IMG/VR virus record: IMGVR_UViG_3300027861_000146 | Span: 1 to 29,730 of that record | DNA: 29,730 nucleotides | Direction: 5' to 3' (one strand) | Origin: a virus | Shown: positions 1 to 6,561 of the stretch, one piece after another | How positions within the stretch are numbered: the first letter of the stretch is position 1 | Layout of the letters: each line of letters starts with the position of its first letter | Notes under the pieces: generated by a model | What the model was told of the DNA's origin: nothing | The model's input: the letters and a program-made list of their open reading frames with translations, nothing else | Database searches by the model: none | Program-made: the position numbers and the translations under genes

Positions 1-199
1 ACCATAACCCAACATAACCCAAATAACCCAATGGGTTTTTTCGGTTTATAGAATAACCCAACATAACCCAGTGAAAGCCAAATAACCTTAAAGATAAAGA
101 GAAAGATAAAGATAAAGATAAAGATAAAGATAGAGGTATAGATAGAGGTATAGATAAAGAGAAAAATATAGATAAATAAAAAAAAATAAAAAAAAATTA
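1..199. repeat. Terminal direct repeat, left copy
   Basis: Bases 1-199 are repeated at the right end of the window (29538-29730). The match is base for base except that this copy has four consecutive GATAAA units where the right copy has three. The segment contains the ATAACCCA array, the hexamer tract and the start of the A/T tract. The simplest reading is a circular or circularly permuted phage genome whose assembly overlaps itself, with slippage in the hexamer. Real terminal redundancy is the alternative and cannot be excluded from sequence alone. Confidence 0.9.
4..89. repeat. Iteron-like array of ATAACCCA repeats
   Basis: Exact ATAACCCA octamers begin at 4, 14, 23, 53 and 63, and a degenerate ATAACCTT begins at 82. 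The intervals are 10, 9, 30, 10 and 19 bp, all close to whole DNA helical turns, so a protein binding all copies would sit on one face of the helix. At 26-38 the octamer is followed by its own inverse (AACCCA then TGGGTT) and six T residues, which could also form a tight hairpin with a T tail. The array lies next to a very AT-rich tract, as in iteron-type replication origins. A terminase recognition site or operator array are other options. Confidence 0.6.
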
Positions 200-210
200 T
201 AAAAATATAT
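91..210. repeat. GATAAA hexamer tract and A/T-rich tract
   Basis: From about 91 the sequence is a purine-rich run of GATAAA and variants (GAGAAA, GATAGA, GGTATA), including four perfect tandem GATAAA units at 105-128 and a double GATAGAGGTATA at about 129-152. It then becomes almost pure A/T up to 210. The strand asymmetry (few C, few T runs) and low melting stability fit a DNA unwinding element beside the iteron-like array. The copy number differs by one unit between the two terminal repeats, which marks it as slippage-prone. No gene is visible between 1 and 267. Confidence 0.55.
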
Positions 211-246
211 ACTTTTTCATATTTCCTACATATTTATTAGTATAAC
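211..246 (+). promoter_or_regulatory. Putative phage promoter, copy A
   Basis: This block reads ACTTTTTCATATT, seven bases, then TATTTAT followed by TAGTATAAC. The same two-part motif recurs upstream of the small gene at 1466 and of the sigma-like gene at 6605, with nearly the same spacing (19-20 bases between the starts of the two parts) and always just before a gene. The TATTTAT element lies 37 bases before the ATG at 268. Assignment as a promoter is inferred from repetition and position only. Confidence 0.4.
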
Positions 247-267
247 AAAAAATAAAAGAGTAAAATT

Positions 268-429
268 ATGAAAGAAGTAAAAGAAATTAAAACATGTTTA
301 TTGAAGTTGGATGAAGAATTATTCAACCAATTTAGTAAGTTCTGTAAGGATAATGGTTATACAAAAACAGGATGGCTTAGAGTACAAATAATAAGACAAC
401 TAAAAGAATTAGAACAAGATGAAAAATAA
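268..429 (+). CDS. Ribbon-helix-helix DNA-binding protein, small
   Basis: A 53-residue protein with the pattern of a ribbon-helix-helix (CopG/Arc-like) fold. It has an alternating beta strand near the N terminus (KTCLLKLDEELF, about residues 8-19), a helix with a GYTKTGWLR turn (about 30-38) and a second amphipathic helix ending in RQLKELEQ. Such proteins act as dimeric transcriptional repressors. It is the first gene after the ATAACCCA array and putative promoter A, and it overlaps the start of the next gene by 11 bases, so the two are probably co-translated. Candidate targets are the repeat array or the hairpin at 2122-2139; that link is a guess. The start ATG has an AAATT upstream context and no Shine-Dalgarno sequence. 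Confidence 0.65.
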   Translation: MKEVKEIKTCLLKLDEELFNQFSKFCKDNGYTKTGWLRVQIIRQLKELEQDEK

Positions 430-979
430 TATGGAAAATGTAATTATCTATTCTTCAATATGGGATTTTACAGATGAATTATCTGATGAACAAACAGGTA
501 AATTATTTAAGGGTATAAACCAATGGAGAAAAGGAGAAGAAGTAATATTTGATGATTTATTACTAAAAGGTATATGGATGGGTATTAAACCAACATTAGA
601 AAACACAAAAAAGAATTATTATAAGAAAGTTGAAGCCAATCAAAAGAATGGTAAGAAAGGTGGTAGACCTAAAAAACAAAGTAATACTTCAACTAAAGAA
701 ATATTAAATGAAGGTGGTAAGATTAAATCTAACGAAGTTAAAACTATAAGTGATAACAACATACCACAAAAGAAAGATAATGTCTTAAAAGAGATAAAAC
801 TCACTAAACAAAAACAAGATGATTACTCAATTGAAATAGCAGAAGGAGAAGTTGTTAAACTAAATGAAAATGATTATAATTTAATTATGGGTGATGATAA
901 GTTAGAAAAGAAAGTAAGACAGAGTAATAACCAACAAGGAGTAGAGTATTGGTTAAAATTACATAAGAATAGAAAATAA
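419..979 (+). CDS. DUF6291-like protein, possible replication-associated
   Basis: A 186-residue protein. The N-terminal 70 residues contain a strand (NVIIYSSIWDF), the motif SDEQTGKLFKGINQW and GIWMGIKPTLENTKKNYYKKVE. This matches the small domain known as DUF6291, common in phages and mobile elements of Bacteroidota and often placed where a replisome-organiser gene would sit. It is followed by a basic KNGKKGGRPKK linker (77-86), typical of these proteins, and a charged, low-complexity C terminus. It overlaps the RHH gene by 11 bases, and an alternative ATG lies at 431. Because no other replication gene is recognisable, it is the best candidate for recruiting host replication proteins, but no catalytic motif is visible. 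Confidence 0.55.
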   Translation: MKNNMENVIIYSSIWDFTDELSDEQTGKLFKGINQWRKGEEVIFDDLLLKGIWMGIKPTLENTKKNYYKKVEANQKNGKKGGRPKKQSNTSTKEILNEGGKIKSNEVKTISDNNIPQKKDNVLKEIKLTKQKQDDYSIEIAEGEVVKLNENDYNLIMGDDKLEKKVRQSNNQQGVEYWLKLHKNRK

Positions 980-995
980 TAAAACAACAAAAACT

Positions 996-1409
996 ATGGA
1001 AGAATTAAAACCGATAAATGGGAACTGGATGCAGACAATTGCACATCTACTAAACAAGATGATTACTAATACAGAAGATTATACAGGTAATACAGAAGTA
1101 AGTATAATTGAAAGTATATGTTTACCACCTAACCAACATATAGAAGTGTATAACCCTCACCCGATAAAGAATAAGATACCAAAGATAAACATAGAGAAGA
1201 GAACGTGTCCTTCACCACCCAAAGTATCAAAAATGAAGAAGAGTGATTTATACCTTCGTAATTGTGGTAAATGGAACCCTACCAACTCTAACTACAAAAG
1301 ATGTATGAGTTGTGTTGATAATCATTATACAGAAGTAGAAAATACAAAAGGATATGTATCAATAATGGATATGAATATACAAAAAAAATGTTATTGTAAA
1401 AAAAAATAA
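996..1409 (+). CDS. Unknown protein with NGxW motif and Cys-rich C terminus
   Basis: A 137-residue protein I do not recognise as a whole. The N terminus contains KPINGNWMQTIAHLL (residues 5-19). This closely resembles the EPVNGSWIQAISVFYGG repeats of the tail protein at 18038-19111. The middle is rich in Pro, Lys and Asn. The last 50 residues contain five cysteines (CGKW, CMSC and CYC), which could bind a metal. The gene follows the DUF6291-like gene after 16 bases and is followed by putative promoter B. The function could be a regulator or a small virion-associated protein; neither is shown. Confidence 0.5.
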   Translation: MEELKPINGNWMQTIAHLLNKMITNTEDYTGNTEVSIIESICLPPNQHIEVYNPHPIKNKIPKINIEKRTCPSPPKVSKMKKSDLYLRNCGKWNPTNSNYKRCMSCVDNHYTEVENTKGYVSIMDMNIQKKCYCKKK

Positions 1410-1420
1410 AAAAAATATGA

Positions 1421-1452
1421 ACTTTTTCAGATTACAGACTATTTATAATTAA
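1421..1452 (+). promoter_or_regulatory. Putative phage promoter, copy B
   Basis: ACTTTTTCAGATT, six bases, then TATTTAT, matching copy A (211) and copy C (6562). It lies in the short gap after the Cys-rich gene, 26 bases (TATTTAT to ATG) before the small gene at 1466. The first part is identical to copy A for nine bases. It is inferred to be a transcription start region. Confidence 0.4.
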
Positions 1453-1465
1453 AGACACAAAGATT

Positions 1466-1642
1466 ATGACTAGATTAAAAGAAATGGAAGAGATGTTACA
1501 ATACCTATTGGAATATGATAGTGATTTAGAAGAGATGAGTGATGAGTTAAAAAGAAACATAGAAGAGTATCTATCAAAGTATAATAAGTATTTAACTTAC
1601 AAAGATGAAAAAGATAATACATCTAAAAAAAATGGTAGATAA
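1466..1642 (+). CDS. Small acidic helical protein, unknown
   Basis: A 58-residue open frame preceded by the recurrent start context AGATTATG. The product is strongly helical and charged (RLKEMEEMLQYLLEYDSD and EEMSDELKRNIEEYLSKY), suggesting a coiled-coil pair of helices, with a Lys-rich C terminus. Its stop overlaps the next gene if that gene starts at 1632, or sits one base before the alternative ATG at 1644, which is typical of coupled phage genes. No family recognised. Confidence 0.5.
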   Translation: MTRLKEMEEMLQYLLEYDSDLEEMSDELKRNIEEYLSKYNKYLTYKDEKDNTSKKNGR

Positions 1643-2012
1643 GATGAACCTAAAGAAGATTGAATTATATATGGATAAGATTATTCAGAATGAGGAGATT
1701 GAGGATGCTATGGATTGGTTGTTAGATTTAGGGACATTAAAGAAGACAGGTAATGAGTTATTGGATATATATGCTACAGATATGGAACAATACTCAGTAT
1801 TATTACTAACACAACTATCAGATGAAAAATATGAGTTCTGTGCTAAGATTAGAGATGTGATTGAGATTACAACCAAAGATATGGAAAGGTTGATTAAGAT
1901 GAAAAATGTAGATGAAGATGAGAAACAAGAATTACTGATGGAGTTAAGATTTATATATGATTTATATAGGTTATCAGTAGTTAAGGTATTAGAAGATGTA
2001 GATGAAGATTAA
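1632..2012 (+). CDS. Helical protein of unknown function
   Basis: About 126 residues (start 1632) or 122 (start 1644). The open frame extends upstream to an ATG at 1605, but that would overlap the preceding small gene by 38 bases. The ATG at 1632 has a run of seven A before it, like other starts here, and 1644 begins one base after the preceding stop. The protein is rich in Asp, Glu, Leu and Met, almost all helix, with no catalytic or membrane motif. It ends a short unit and is followed by a rho-independent terminator at 2078-2112. Function unknown; a small host-takeover or regulatory protein is possible. Confidence 0.5.
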   Translation: MVDKMNLKKIELYMDKIIQNEEIEDAMDWLLDLGTLKKTGNELLDIYATDMEQYSVLLLTQLSDEKYEFCAKIRDVIEITTKDMERLIKMKNVDEDEKQELLMELRFIYDLYRLSVVKVLEDVDED

Positions 2013-2077
2013 AAATATTGTATTTGCCATAGTATAATAAATGTTTTATAATTGTTTTATTTGTTATTATTATCCAT

Positions 2078-2112
2078 AAAAGGGGGTTTATCTACGGATT
2101 TACCCCTTTTTT
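2078..2112 (+). terminator. Rho-independent terminator
   Basis: The arm AAAAGGGGGT (2078-2087) pairs with ACCCCTTTTT (2102-2111), with one G-T wobble, around a 14-base loop, and the hairpin ends in a T run. It lies 65 bases after the stop of the gene at 1632-2012 and closes the early unit. The rest of the gap 2013-2196 holds a TATAAT-like element at 2033 and a second inverted repeat at 2122-2139. Confidence 0.75.
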
Positions 2113-2121
2113 GTTTGTTAT

Positions 2122-2139
2122 TACGGAATAAGTTCCGTA
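2122..2139. promoter_or_regulatory. Inverted repeat TACGGAA-TAAG-TTCCGTA
   Basis: A perfect 7-bp inverted repeat with a four-base spacer lies between the terminator and the gene at 2197. It is not followed by a T run, so it is more likely an operator or an mRNA hairpin than a terminator. Its GC content stands out from the surrounding A/T. The RHH protein at 268-429 is one possible binder, but nothing in the sequence proves this. Confidence 0.4.
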
Positions 2140-2196
2140 TCTTTATTGTATAGAAAAACAAGTAGATTACTAATTCACACAAAAACAATAGAGATT

Positions 2197-2484
2197 ATGA
2201 AACTTATATCAGAAACAGACACAACACCATTCATCAACAGAGTACTTATTACAGAAGGATATTTAGATACTTACTATGGTGATATAGTAAGAAGAATAGA
2301 TAAAGATGATAAATTAGATTTTGACTTTGAGAAAAGATATGGACATAAAAGATATCAGTATAAAGTAAGAGTTTTAATAAATGATAAATATGGTGATATG
2401 GTAATAGAGAAACAATTCAATGAGTATAGTGAAGCAACAAAGTATTGTGAGACTATGGGATTTACAGAAGTGTATTATAACTAA
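2197..2484 (+). CDS. Small hypothetical protein
   Basis: A 95-residue protein. A longer in-frame reading from a TTG at 2146 runs through the hairpin region, but the ATG at 2197 carries the AGATTATG start context seen at four other genes here, so it is preferred. The central part (IDKDDKLDFDFEKRYG) is charged, and the C-terminal half has alternating strands (RYQYKVRVLINDKYGDMVI) and an EATKYCETMGF segment. The overall pattern suggests a small alpha/beta fold. Not recognised. It begins the second transcription unit after the terminator. Confidence 0.55.
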   Translation: MKLISETDTTPFINRVLITEGYLDTYYGDIVRRIDKDDKLDFDFEKRYGHKRYQYKVRVLINDKYGDMVIEKQFNEYSEATKYCETMGFTEVYYN

Positions 2485-2496
2485 AAAATAGAAATA

Positions 2497-2577
2497 ATGA
2501 AAGAGGATGAAATCATATTTGGTAATTTAACAGATGAAGAGATAGATATCATCCTAACCTTCATATCTCCACCCTAA
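2497..2577 (+). CDS. Possible 26-residue peptide
   Basis: A short frame beginning ATGAAAGAGGATGAA 12 bases after the previous stop, encoding a 26-residue peptide with an acidic N terminus and a hydrophobic end (ILTFISPP). Spacing and start context (GAAATA before ATG) fit a translated gene. At this length chance occurrence is quite possible. Confidence 0.3.
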   Translation: MKEDEIIFGNLTDEEIDIILTFISPP

Positions 2578-2634
2578 GAGACTTAAATAAACAAAAGGTA
2601 GTCTATATATACTTTATGATATAACACTATAAAA

Positions 2635-3117
2635 ATGGAATATTTTGAGTTAGAAATACAAGATGGTATAAAGTTGAAACACAACTATAAAAATCATCAT
2701 GACCTTATTGAGGATATAGAGAAAAAATATATTAGTTTAGAATGGGACTTCAATGACTATAAAAACTTTAATATAAAAAAATCTCTATTAGAAGTGATGG
2801 AGCATTTTCTAACTTCTACTCAACACCTATACTTTATTACATCAACTGATATGGAGTATGTAAAGATTGGTATATCTAATAATGTTGATAAAAGATTAAA
2901 GCAATTAAAAAAATCAACACCATTTGATATAGAGTTATATAAGTCAGTAGATTATGGGGGAGTATATGAACATTCATTACACACCACCTATAAGAGTAAT
3001 AACACAACTTTTGATACTGCGTTTGATGGTTCTACTGAATGGTTTATATTAGATGATAAACTAAAAAGATATATAGATAGCGTTGATATTAAAAAATTAA
3101 AAAAGAAGTATGGCTAG
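2635..3117 (+). CDS. T5orf172/MUG113-type GIY-YIG domain protein
   Basis: A 160-residue protein whose residues 64-139 fit the T5orf172/MUG113 branch of the GIY-YIG nuclease superfamily. HLYFITS and YVKIGIS are the two strands replacing GIY and YIG, followed by KRLKQLKKSTP, an EHSLHTTYK helix carrying the likely catalytic Glu at 112, and STEWF. The N-terminal 60 residues are a separate helical part. Such proteins occur freely in phages, where roles range from DNA nicking to regulation. The gene overlaps the small terminase candidate by 8 bases and is preceded by a 57-base AT-rich gap containing TATATACTTTATGATATAAC, which may be a promoter. The nuclease fold is fairly sure; the role is not. 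Confidence 0.7.
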   Translation: MEYFELEIQDGIKLKHNYKNHHDLIEDIEKKYISLEWDFNDYKNFNIKKSLLEVMEHFLTSTQHLYFITSTDMEYVKIGISNNVDKRLKQLKKSTPFDIELYKSVDYGGVYEHSLHTTYKSNNTTFDTAFDGSTEWFILDDKLKRYIDSVDIKKLKKKYG

Positions 3118-3538
3118 AAGAAAAAATCCTAAATATAAAAAACAGGATTTAATTACAAAGATTGTAGAGATGAGTTGTAATGGTGAAAACCAACAAGTGA
3201 TATTTGACTGGTTAAAGACAGAAGGTGAGATATCTCAATCTGCATGCTATAAGTTTATGAAAGAAGCCAAACCAATTATAAATGAAACCTTATCAGAATT
3301 ATATAAAGATGATTTAGATAGGAGTATAAGGGAGTTAGAGAGAGAAGCACAAGAGGCTAAAAACAATGAAGAATATAGATTGGCTTTTGATATAAGAAAA
3401 CAGATACATAAATTAAAAGGAATAGATACTCAATCTATTGATATTACCTCAAAGGGTGATAAGATAAATCAGATAGAAGTAATCAAAATAATAGAAGTTA
3501 AAAATGAAGACGATGAAGACACTAAAACTGAAGGATAA
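3110..3538 (+). CDS. Probable small terminase subunit
   Basis: A 142-residue protein with a basic N terminus (ARRKNPKYKKQDL), a helix-turn-helix-like stretch ending SQSACYKFMKEAKPII (about residues 42-57), a long charged helix and the segment AFDIRKQIHKLKGIDTQSID followed by a strand-rich acidic tail. This arrangement is typical of small terminase subunits of Bacteroidota phages, which bind the packaging site and pass DNA to the large subunit. It lies four genes upstream of the large terminase, with a KTSC and a GIY-YIG gene among those between. Sequence similarity in such proteins is weak, so the call rests on pattern and context. Confidence 0.55.
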   Translation: MARRKNPKYKKQDLITKIVEMSCNGENQQVIFDWLKTEGEISQSACYKFMKEAKPIINETLSELYKDDLDRSIRELEREAQEAKNNEEYRLAFDIRKQIHKLKGIDTQSIDITSKGDKINQIEVIKIIEVKNEDDEDTKTEG

Positions 3539-3776
3539 GTATAAAGGTATTAGAGTAACGAGAAGTAACATTACAATCGGTAAAATTACCTTTGATAGTA
3601 ATTCTGTAAAAGAGGAACACTACCAAAATTATTATGATTTAGGATTTACTGAATTATTTGAGTTAGTAGAAGAAGCACCAAAGAAGGAGATTATTGTTGA
3701 AGAAGAAAAACCAAAAAAGAAAAGACCTGTAAGAAGGAAGAAGAAAACTGATAACAAAGACACAACAGAAGAGTAA
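3504..3776 (+). CDS. Small basic-tailed protein, unknown
   Basis: A 90-residue protein with a compact N-terminal half (KYKGIRVTRSNITIGKITF, then HYQNYYDLGFTELFEL) and a long charged tail alternating acidic (EEAPKKEIIVEEEKP) and strongly basic (KKKRPVRRKKK) stretches. Small proteins of this design occur among packaging and head genes in Bacteroidota phages; their function is unclear. It overlaps the small terminase candidate by 35 bases and the KTSC gene by one base. An alternative start at 3513 would remove three residues; 3504 is chosen because it follows a run of A. Confidence 0.45.
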   Translation: MKTMKTLKLKDKYKGIRVTRSNITIGKITFDSNSVKEEHYQNYYDLGFTELFELVEEAPKKEIIVEEEKPKKKRPVRRKKKTDNKDTTEE

Positions 3777-4087
3777 TGGATTTAGAAAGGATTAAAAGGT
3801 TACATTGGTTAAGAGTATTTATAAATGATGATGTTATCTCTACCAACGTTAAAAGATTAAAATGGGATAGTGAAACAAATGAATTAGTTATACAATTCCA
3901 AAATGATAGATACTACACTTATAGTGGTGTTCCAGAGGCTATTTATAATAATATAGAAGATGGACTAGCAGGAACTAAAACAGCAGGTGAATGGGGTCCT
4001 ATTGGTAAATTTCCTTCAGTTGGGGCAGCAGTTCACCAATTCTTAATTGAAGGTGGTTTCCAATATAGAAGAGGTGGAAGAATATAA
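3776..4087 (+). CDS. KTSC domain protein
   Basis: A 103-residue protein. Residues 20-60 follow the KTSC domain pattern: a TNVKRLKWDSETNELVIQF strand pair, then YYTYSGVPEAIYNNI and a short helix. KTSC domains (named for the lysyl-tRNA synthetase C-terminal context) are small beta/alpha modules frequent in phages and often stand alone. A nucleic-acid-binding role has been proposed but is not established. A C-terminal 35-residue extension is Gly-rich and basic (FQYRRGGRI). It begins at the stop of the preceding gene (overlapping TAATG), so it is translationally coupled. Confidence 0.65.
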   Translation: MDLERIKRLHWLRVFINDDVISTNVKRLKWDSETNELVIQFQNDRYYTYSGVPEAIYNNIEDGLAGTKTAGEWGPIGKFPSVGAAVHQFLIEGGFQYRRGGRI

Positions 4088-4127
4088 TATTATTTGGAAA
4101 CATTAGTTATTTTCATTATATTGTAGT

Positions 4128-4601
4128 ATGGAAGGTAAAATATATTATTTATGTAGTAGTGATGGTAATCCTAGATATATTGGTTTAACGGAACAAGATT
4201 TACATGTAAGGTTAAATAATCATAAATATGATTTAAGACATAACCAACATAAAATAAATTGGGTTAAAAAATATAGACATGAAATGGAGATACATCTTAT
4301 AGAAGATAATATAAAATCTATTGAAGAATTAAAAGAAAAAGAAATATATTATATAAACTTATATAGAGAAAAAGGTTATAGTTTATTAAACGCTACCGAT
4401 GGTGGTGATAGTTGCCCTTATAGTAGAAAAGGTGTTCCCAATAAAAGTAAGGGTAAATCAAAATATGATACTATTAAACATATGGTTAAGGAAGATATTA
4501 AAAATGGTATCTCTCAACCACAATTAGTAAAAAAATATAACATAAGTAAAGGTGGTATTTATAGAATATCATTAGAGTTAAAAAAAGAATTATGCCGTTA
4601 A
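4128..4601 (+). CDS. GIY-YIG endonuclease with C-terminal HTH
   Basis: A 157-residue protein. The N terminus is a GIY-YIG nuclease: IYYLCSSDGNPRYIGLT (residues 5-21, both signature strands), LHVRLNNHK with the conserved Arg, and KEKEIYYINLY carrying the catalytic Glu. A GVPNKSKGKSK linker leads to a C-terminal helix-turn-helix (ISQPQLVKKYNISKGGIYRI), as in free-standing homing endonucleases with NUMOD-type DNA-binding tails. It lies between the small and large terminase genes and overlaps the next gene by 10 bases. A selfish homing role is likely; a role in packaging, as described for HNH nucleases near terminases, is the alternative. Confidence 0.75.
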   Translation: MEGKIYYLCSSDGNPRYIGLTEQDLHVRLNNHKYDLRHNQHKINWVKKYRHEMEIHLIEDNIKSIEELKEKEIYYINLYREKGYSLLNATDGGDSCPYSRKGVPNKSKGKSKYDTIKHMVKEDIKNGISQPQLVKKYNISKGGIYRISLELKKELCR

Positions 4602-5374
4602 AGAGATGTGAAGACAATAACCAAAGAGGTTGGAAATGGGGTGATAAAGGAAAGTGTTATACTGGTGAAGATGGTAAAGAGAAAGCGATGAGACAAGGTC
4701 GTGCCATTGGTGATTATGAATTAGAAACATATAATGACTATCCAAAGTCAGCGTCAGAAAACGCCTGTAAAGTATTAAGGTGGAGAGATGTGCACGGAGA
4801 TGAGGTAGATGGGATGACAAGAGTTGGATGGACACGTGCTAACCAATTGTGTAAGGGTGAAAACATCAGTAGAGATACTATTGCTAGAATGGCTTCATTC
4901 GCTAGACATAGAAAGAATGCTGAGATATCAGAAGAGTTTAAAGGAACCCCTTGGAAAGATAAAGGATATGTAGCATGGTTAGGATGGGGTGGAACCAGTG
5001 GTGTAGAATGGGCTCAGAGAAAATTAAAAGAAATAGATAAGTTAGAGAAGGTAAATAACTTTCAAGAACTACAAAGAAAAGTTAGGGTAGGATTTGACTT
5101 TGATGATTTATTAAGTAAGTATAAATTAAGAGAGTTGGTTAAAGAGTTAATCACTGCTGGTGGAACAGAAATATATATAGTAACAGATAGAACACAATCA
5201 TTCCAATTATATAGAGTAGCTACAGAATTAGGTATTCCAAACTACAGAGTATTTATGATGGGTAGTATTGAAAAGAAGATTGAGAAGATTAAACAATTAG
5301 GTTTAGAAAAGTTTTATGATAACAATAAAGAGGTAATAAATAAATTACCAAATATAGGGGAATTAATTCGATAG
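4592..5374 (+). CDS. Phage mosaic-domain protein fused to HAD-like domain
   Basis: A 260-residue protein of three parts. Residues 4-38 (KRCEDNN, GWKWGDKGKCYTG, a KAMRQGRAI helix) form a small Trp/Gly/Cys module seen in many phage head proteins. Residues 54-146 (LRWRDVHGDE, VGWTRANQLC, ISRDTIARMASFARH, VAWLGWGG) match a module often fused to phage prohead proteases. Residues 164-260 look like a HAD-superfamily hydrolase: motif I FDFDD (D169, D171), motif II IYIVTDR (T198), a Lys in the IEKKIEKIK helix and motif IV FYDNN, where the usual second Asp is Asn. The role could be a phosphatase or a structural leftover. It lies directly upstream of the large terminase with no gap. Confidence 0.6.
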   Translation: MPLKRCEDNNQRGWKWGDKGKCYTGEDGKEKAMRQGRAIGDYELETYNDYPKSASENACKVLRWRDVHGDEVDGMTRVGWTRANQLCKGENISRDTIARMASFARHRKNAEISEEFKGTPWKDKGYVAWLGWGGTSGVEWAQRKLKEIDKLEKVNNFQELQRKVRVGFDFDDLLSKYKLRELVKELITAGGTEIYIVTDRTQSFQLYRVATELGIPNYRVFMMGSIEKKIEKIKQLGLEKFYDNNKEVINKLPNIGELIR

Positions 5375-6556
5375 ATGGAATTAGAGTTAAGGACTACAAA
5401 AGTCTTCAGTAAAAATCATCAACATTTACATAGTGATGATATAAGATTTATAATCAATCAGGGTGGGAGTAGGAGTTCAAAAACTTATTCCCTTTGTCAG
5501 TTACTAATAGTCTATGCTCTACAGACACCTAATAAGGTAATATCAATTGTAAGGAAGTCTTTTCCCGCATTGAGAGCAACAGTAATGAGAGATTTCTTTG
5601 ATGTCTTAAAAGAGTTAGATTTATATAATTCAGATTACCATAATAAAACTAATCATATCTACAGATTTCCAAATGGAACTGAAATAGAGTTTTTCTCAGT
5701 AGATGATGAACAAAAGATAAGAGGTAGAAAAAGAGATATCTGTTGGTGTAACGAAGCGAATGAAATAAATAGAGATGAGTTTGTTCAGTTAAATATTAGG
5801 ACTGACAATAAGTTCTTTTGTGATTTCAACCCATCAGATACGGAACATTGGTTGTATGACTTAATAGAGAGACCTGACGCTGTTAAATTACATTCGACAT
5901 ACAAAGACAACCCATTCCTACCAAAGTCTCTTATAAAGGAAATTGAAGAATTAATAAAAACAGATGAGGACTACTATAATATTTATGCTTTGGGGTTACC
6001 ATCTAAATCAAAACATACAGTATATAGTCATCAAAAGTATTATACATTCTTACCAGAAAAAACAGAAACAATATTAGGATTAGACTTTGGATACACTCAT
6101 CCAACCGCACTTATCAAATGTGATTTTATAGAGAATGAAGTATATGTAGAAGAATTACTATATGAGAGTTATTTAACAACACCAGAGTTAATAGAAAGGA
6201 CGAAGGAAATCTTTAAGGTGAATAACTTACCAATGAATACTCAAATCATATGTGATTATGCTCGTCCAGAAATAATGGAAGATATGAGACGTAGTGGTTT
6301 TAATTGTTTTAACGCAATCAAAAATGTTAAAGAGGGTATTGATAGTGTTAAGTCTAAACAACTATTTATACACGATGATAGTATCAATCTAAAAAAAGAA
6401 TTAAATAACTACAAATGGAAATCCAAAGGTGATAAACTTACGGATGAAGTAATTAAAAAGTTTGATGATGGTATGGATGCTATGAGGTATGCTGTATTAT
6501 ACTATAAGAAAAATAATAGTAGTGGTGGTTGGGAATTTACATCTTTTTCATTATAA
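5375..6556 (+). CDS. terL: Large terminase subunit (PBSX-type)
   Basis: A 393-residue packaging motor ATPase and nuclease. The N-terminal ATPase shows a Walker A-like motif QGGSRSSKT (29-37), a Walker B region ICWCNEANE (122-130) with catalytic Glu, and the coupling motif CDFNPS (149-154). The C-terminal RNase H-like nuclease shows LGLDFGYTHP (D237), ICDYARPE (D294) and FDDGMDAMRY (364-373), the three acidic sites that bind metal ions. Motifs and length match the PBSX/terminase_3 family. It starts immediately after the stop of the HAD-fusion gene. The portal gene, usually adjacent, is 19 kb downstream on this map. Confidence 0.95.
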   Translation: MELELRTTKVFSKNHQHLHSDDIRFIINQGGSRSSKTYSLCQLLIVYALQTPNKVISIVRKSFPALRATVMRDFFDVLKELDLYNSDYHNKTNHIYRFPNGTEIEFFSVDDEQKIRGRKRDICWCNEANEINRDEFVQLNIRTDNKFFCDFNPSDTEHWLYDLIERPDAVKLHSTYKDNPFLPKSLIKEIEELIKTDEDYYNIYALGLPSKSKHTVYSHQKYYTFLPEKTETILGLDFGYTHPTALIKCDFIENEVYVEELLYESYLTTPELIERTKEIFKVNNLPMNTQIICDYARPEIMEDMRRSGFNCFNAIKNVKEGIDSVKSKQLFIHDDSINLKKELNNYKWKSKGDKLTDEVIKKFDDGMDAMRYAVLYYKKNNSSGGWEFTSFSL

Positions 6557-6561
6557 ATCGA

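Noticed and set aside
91-170. GATAAA/GATAGA repeats as a CRISPR array
   Set aside because: Units are 6 bases and contiguous with no spacers of regular length, and no cas gene is present.
2146-2196. TTG start for the small gene at 2197
   Set aside because: It lies directly after the inverted repeat and lacks the start context; ATG at 2197 has the recurrent AGATT context.
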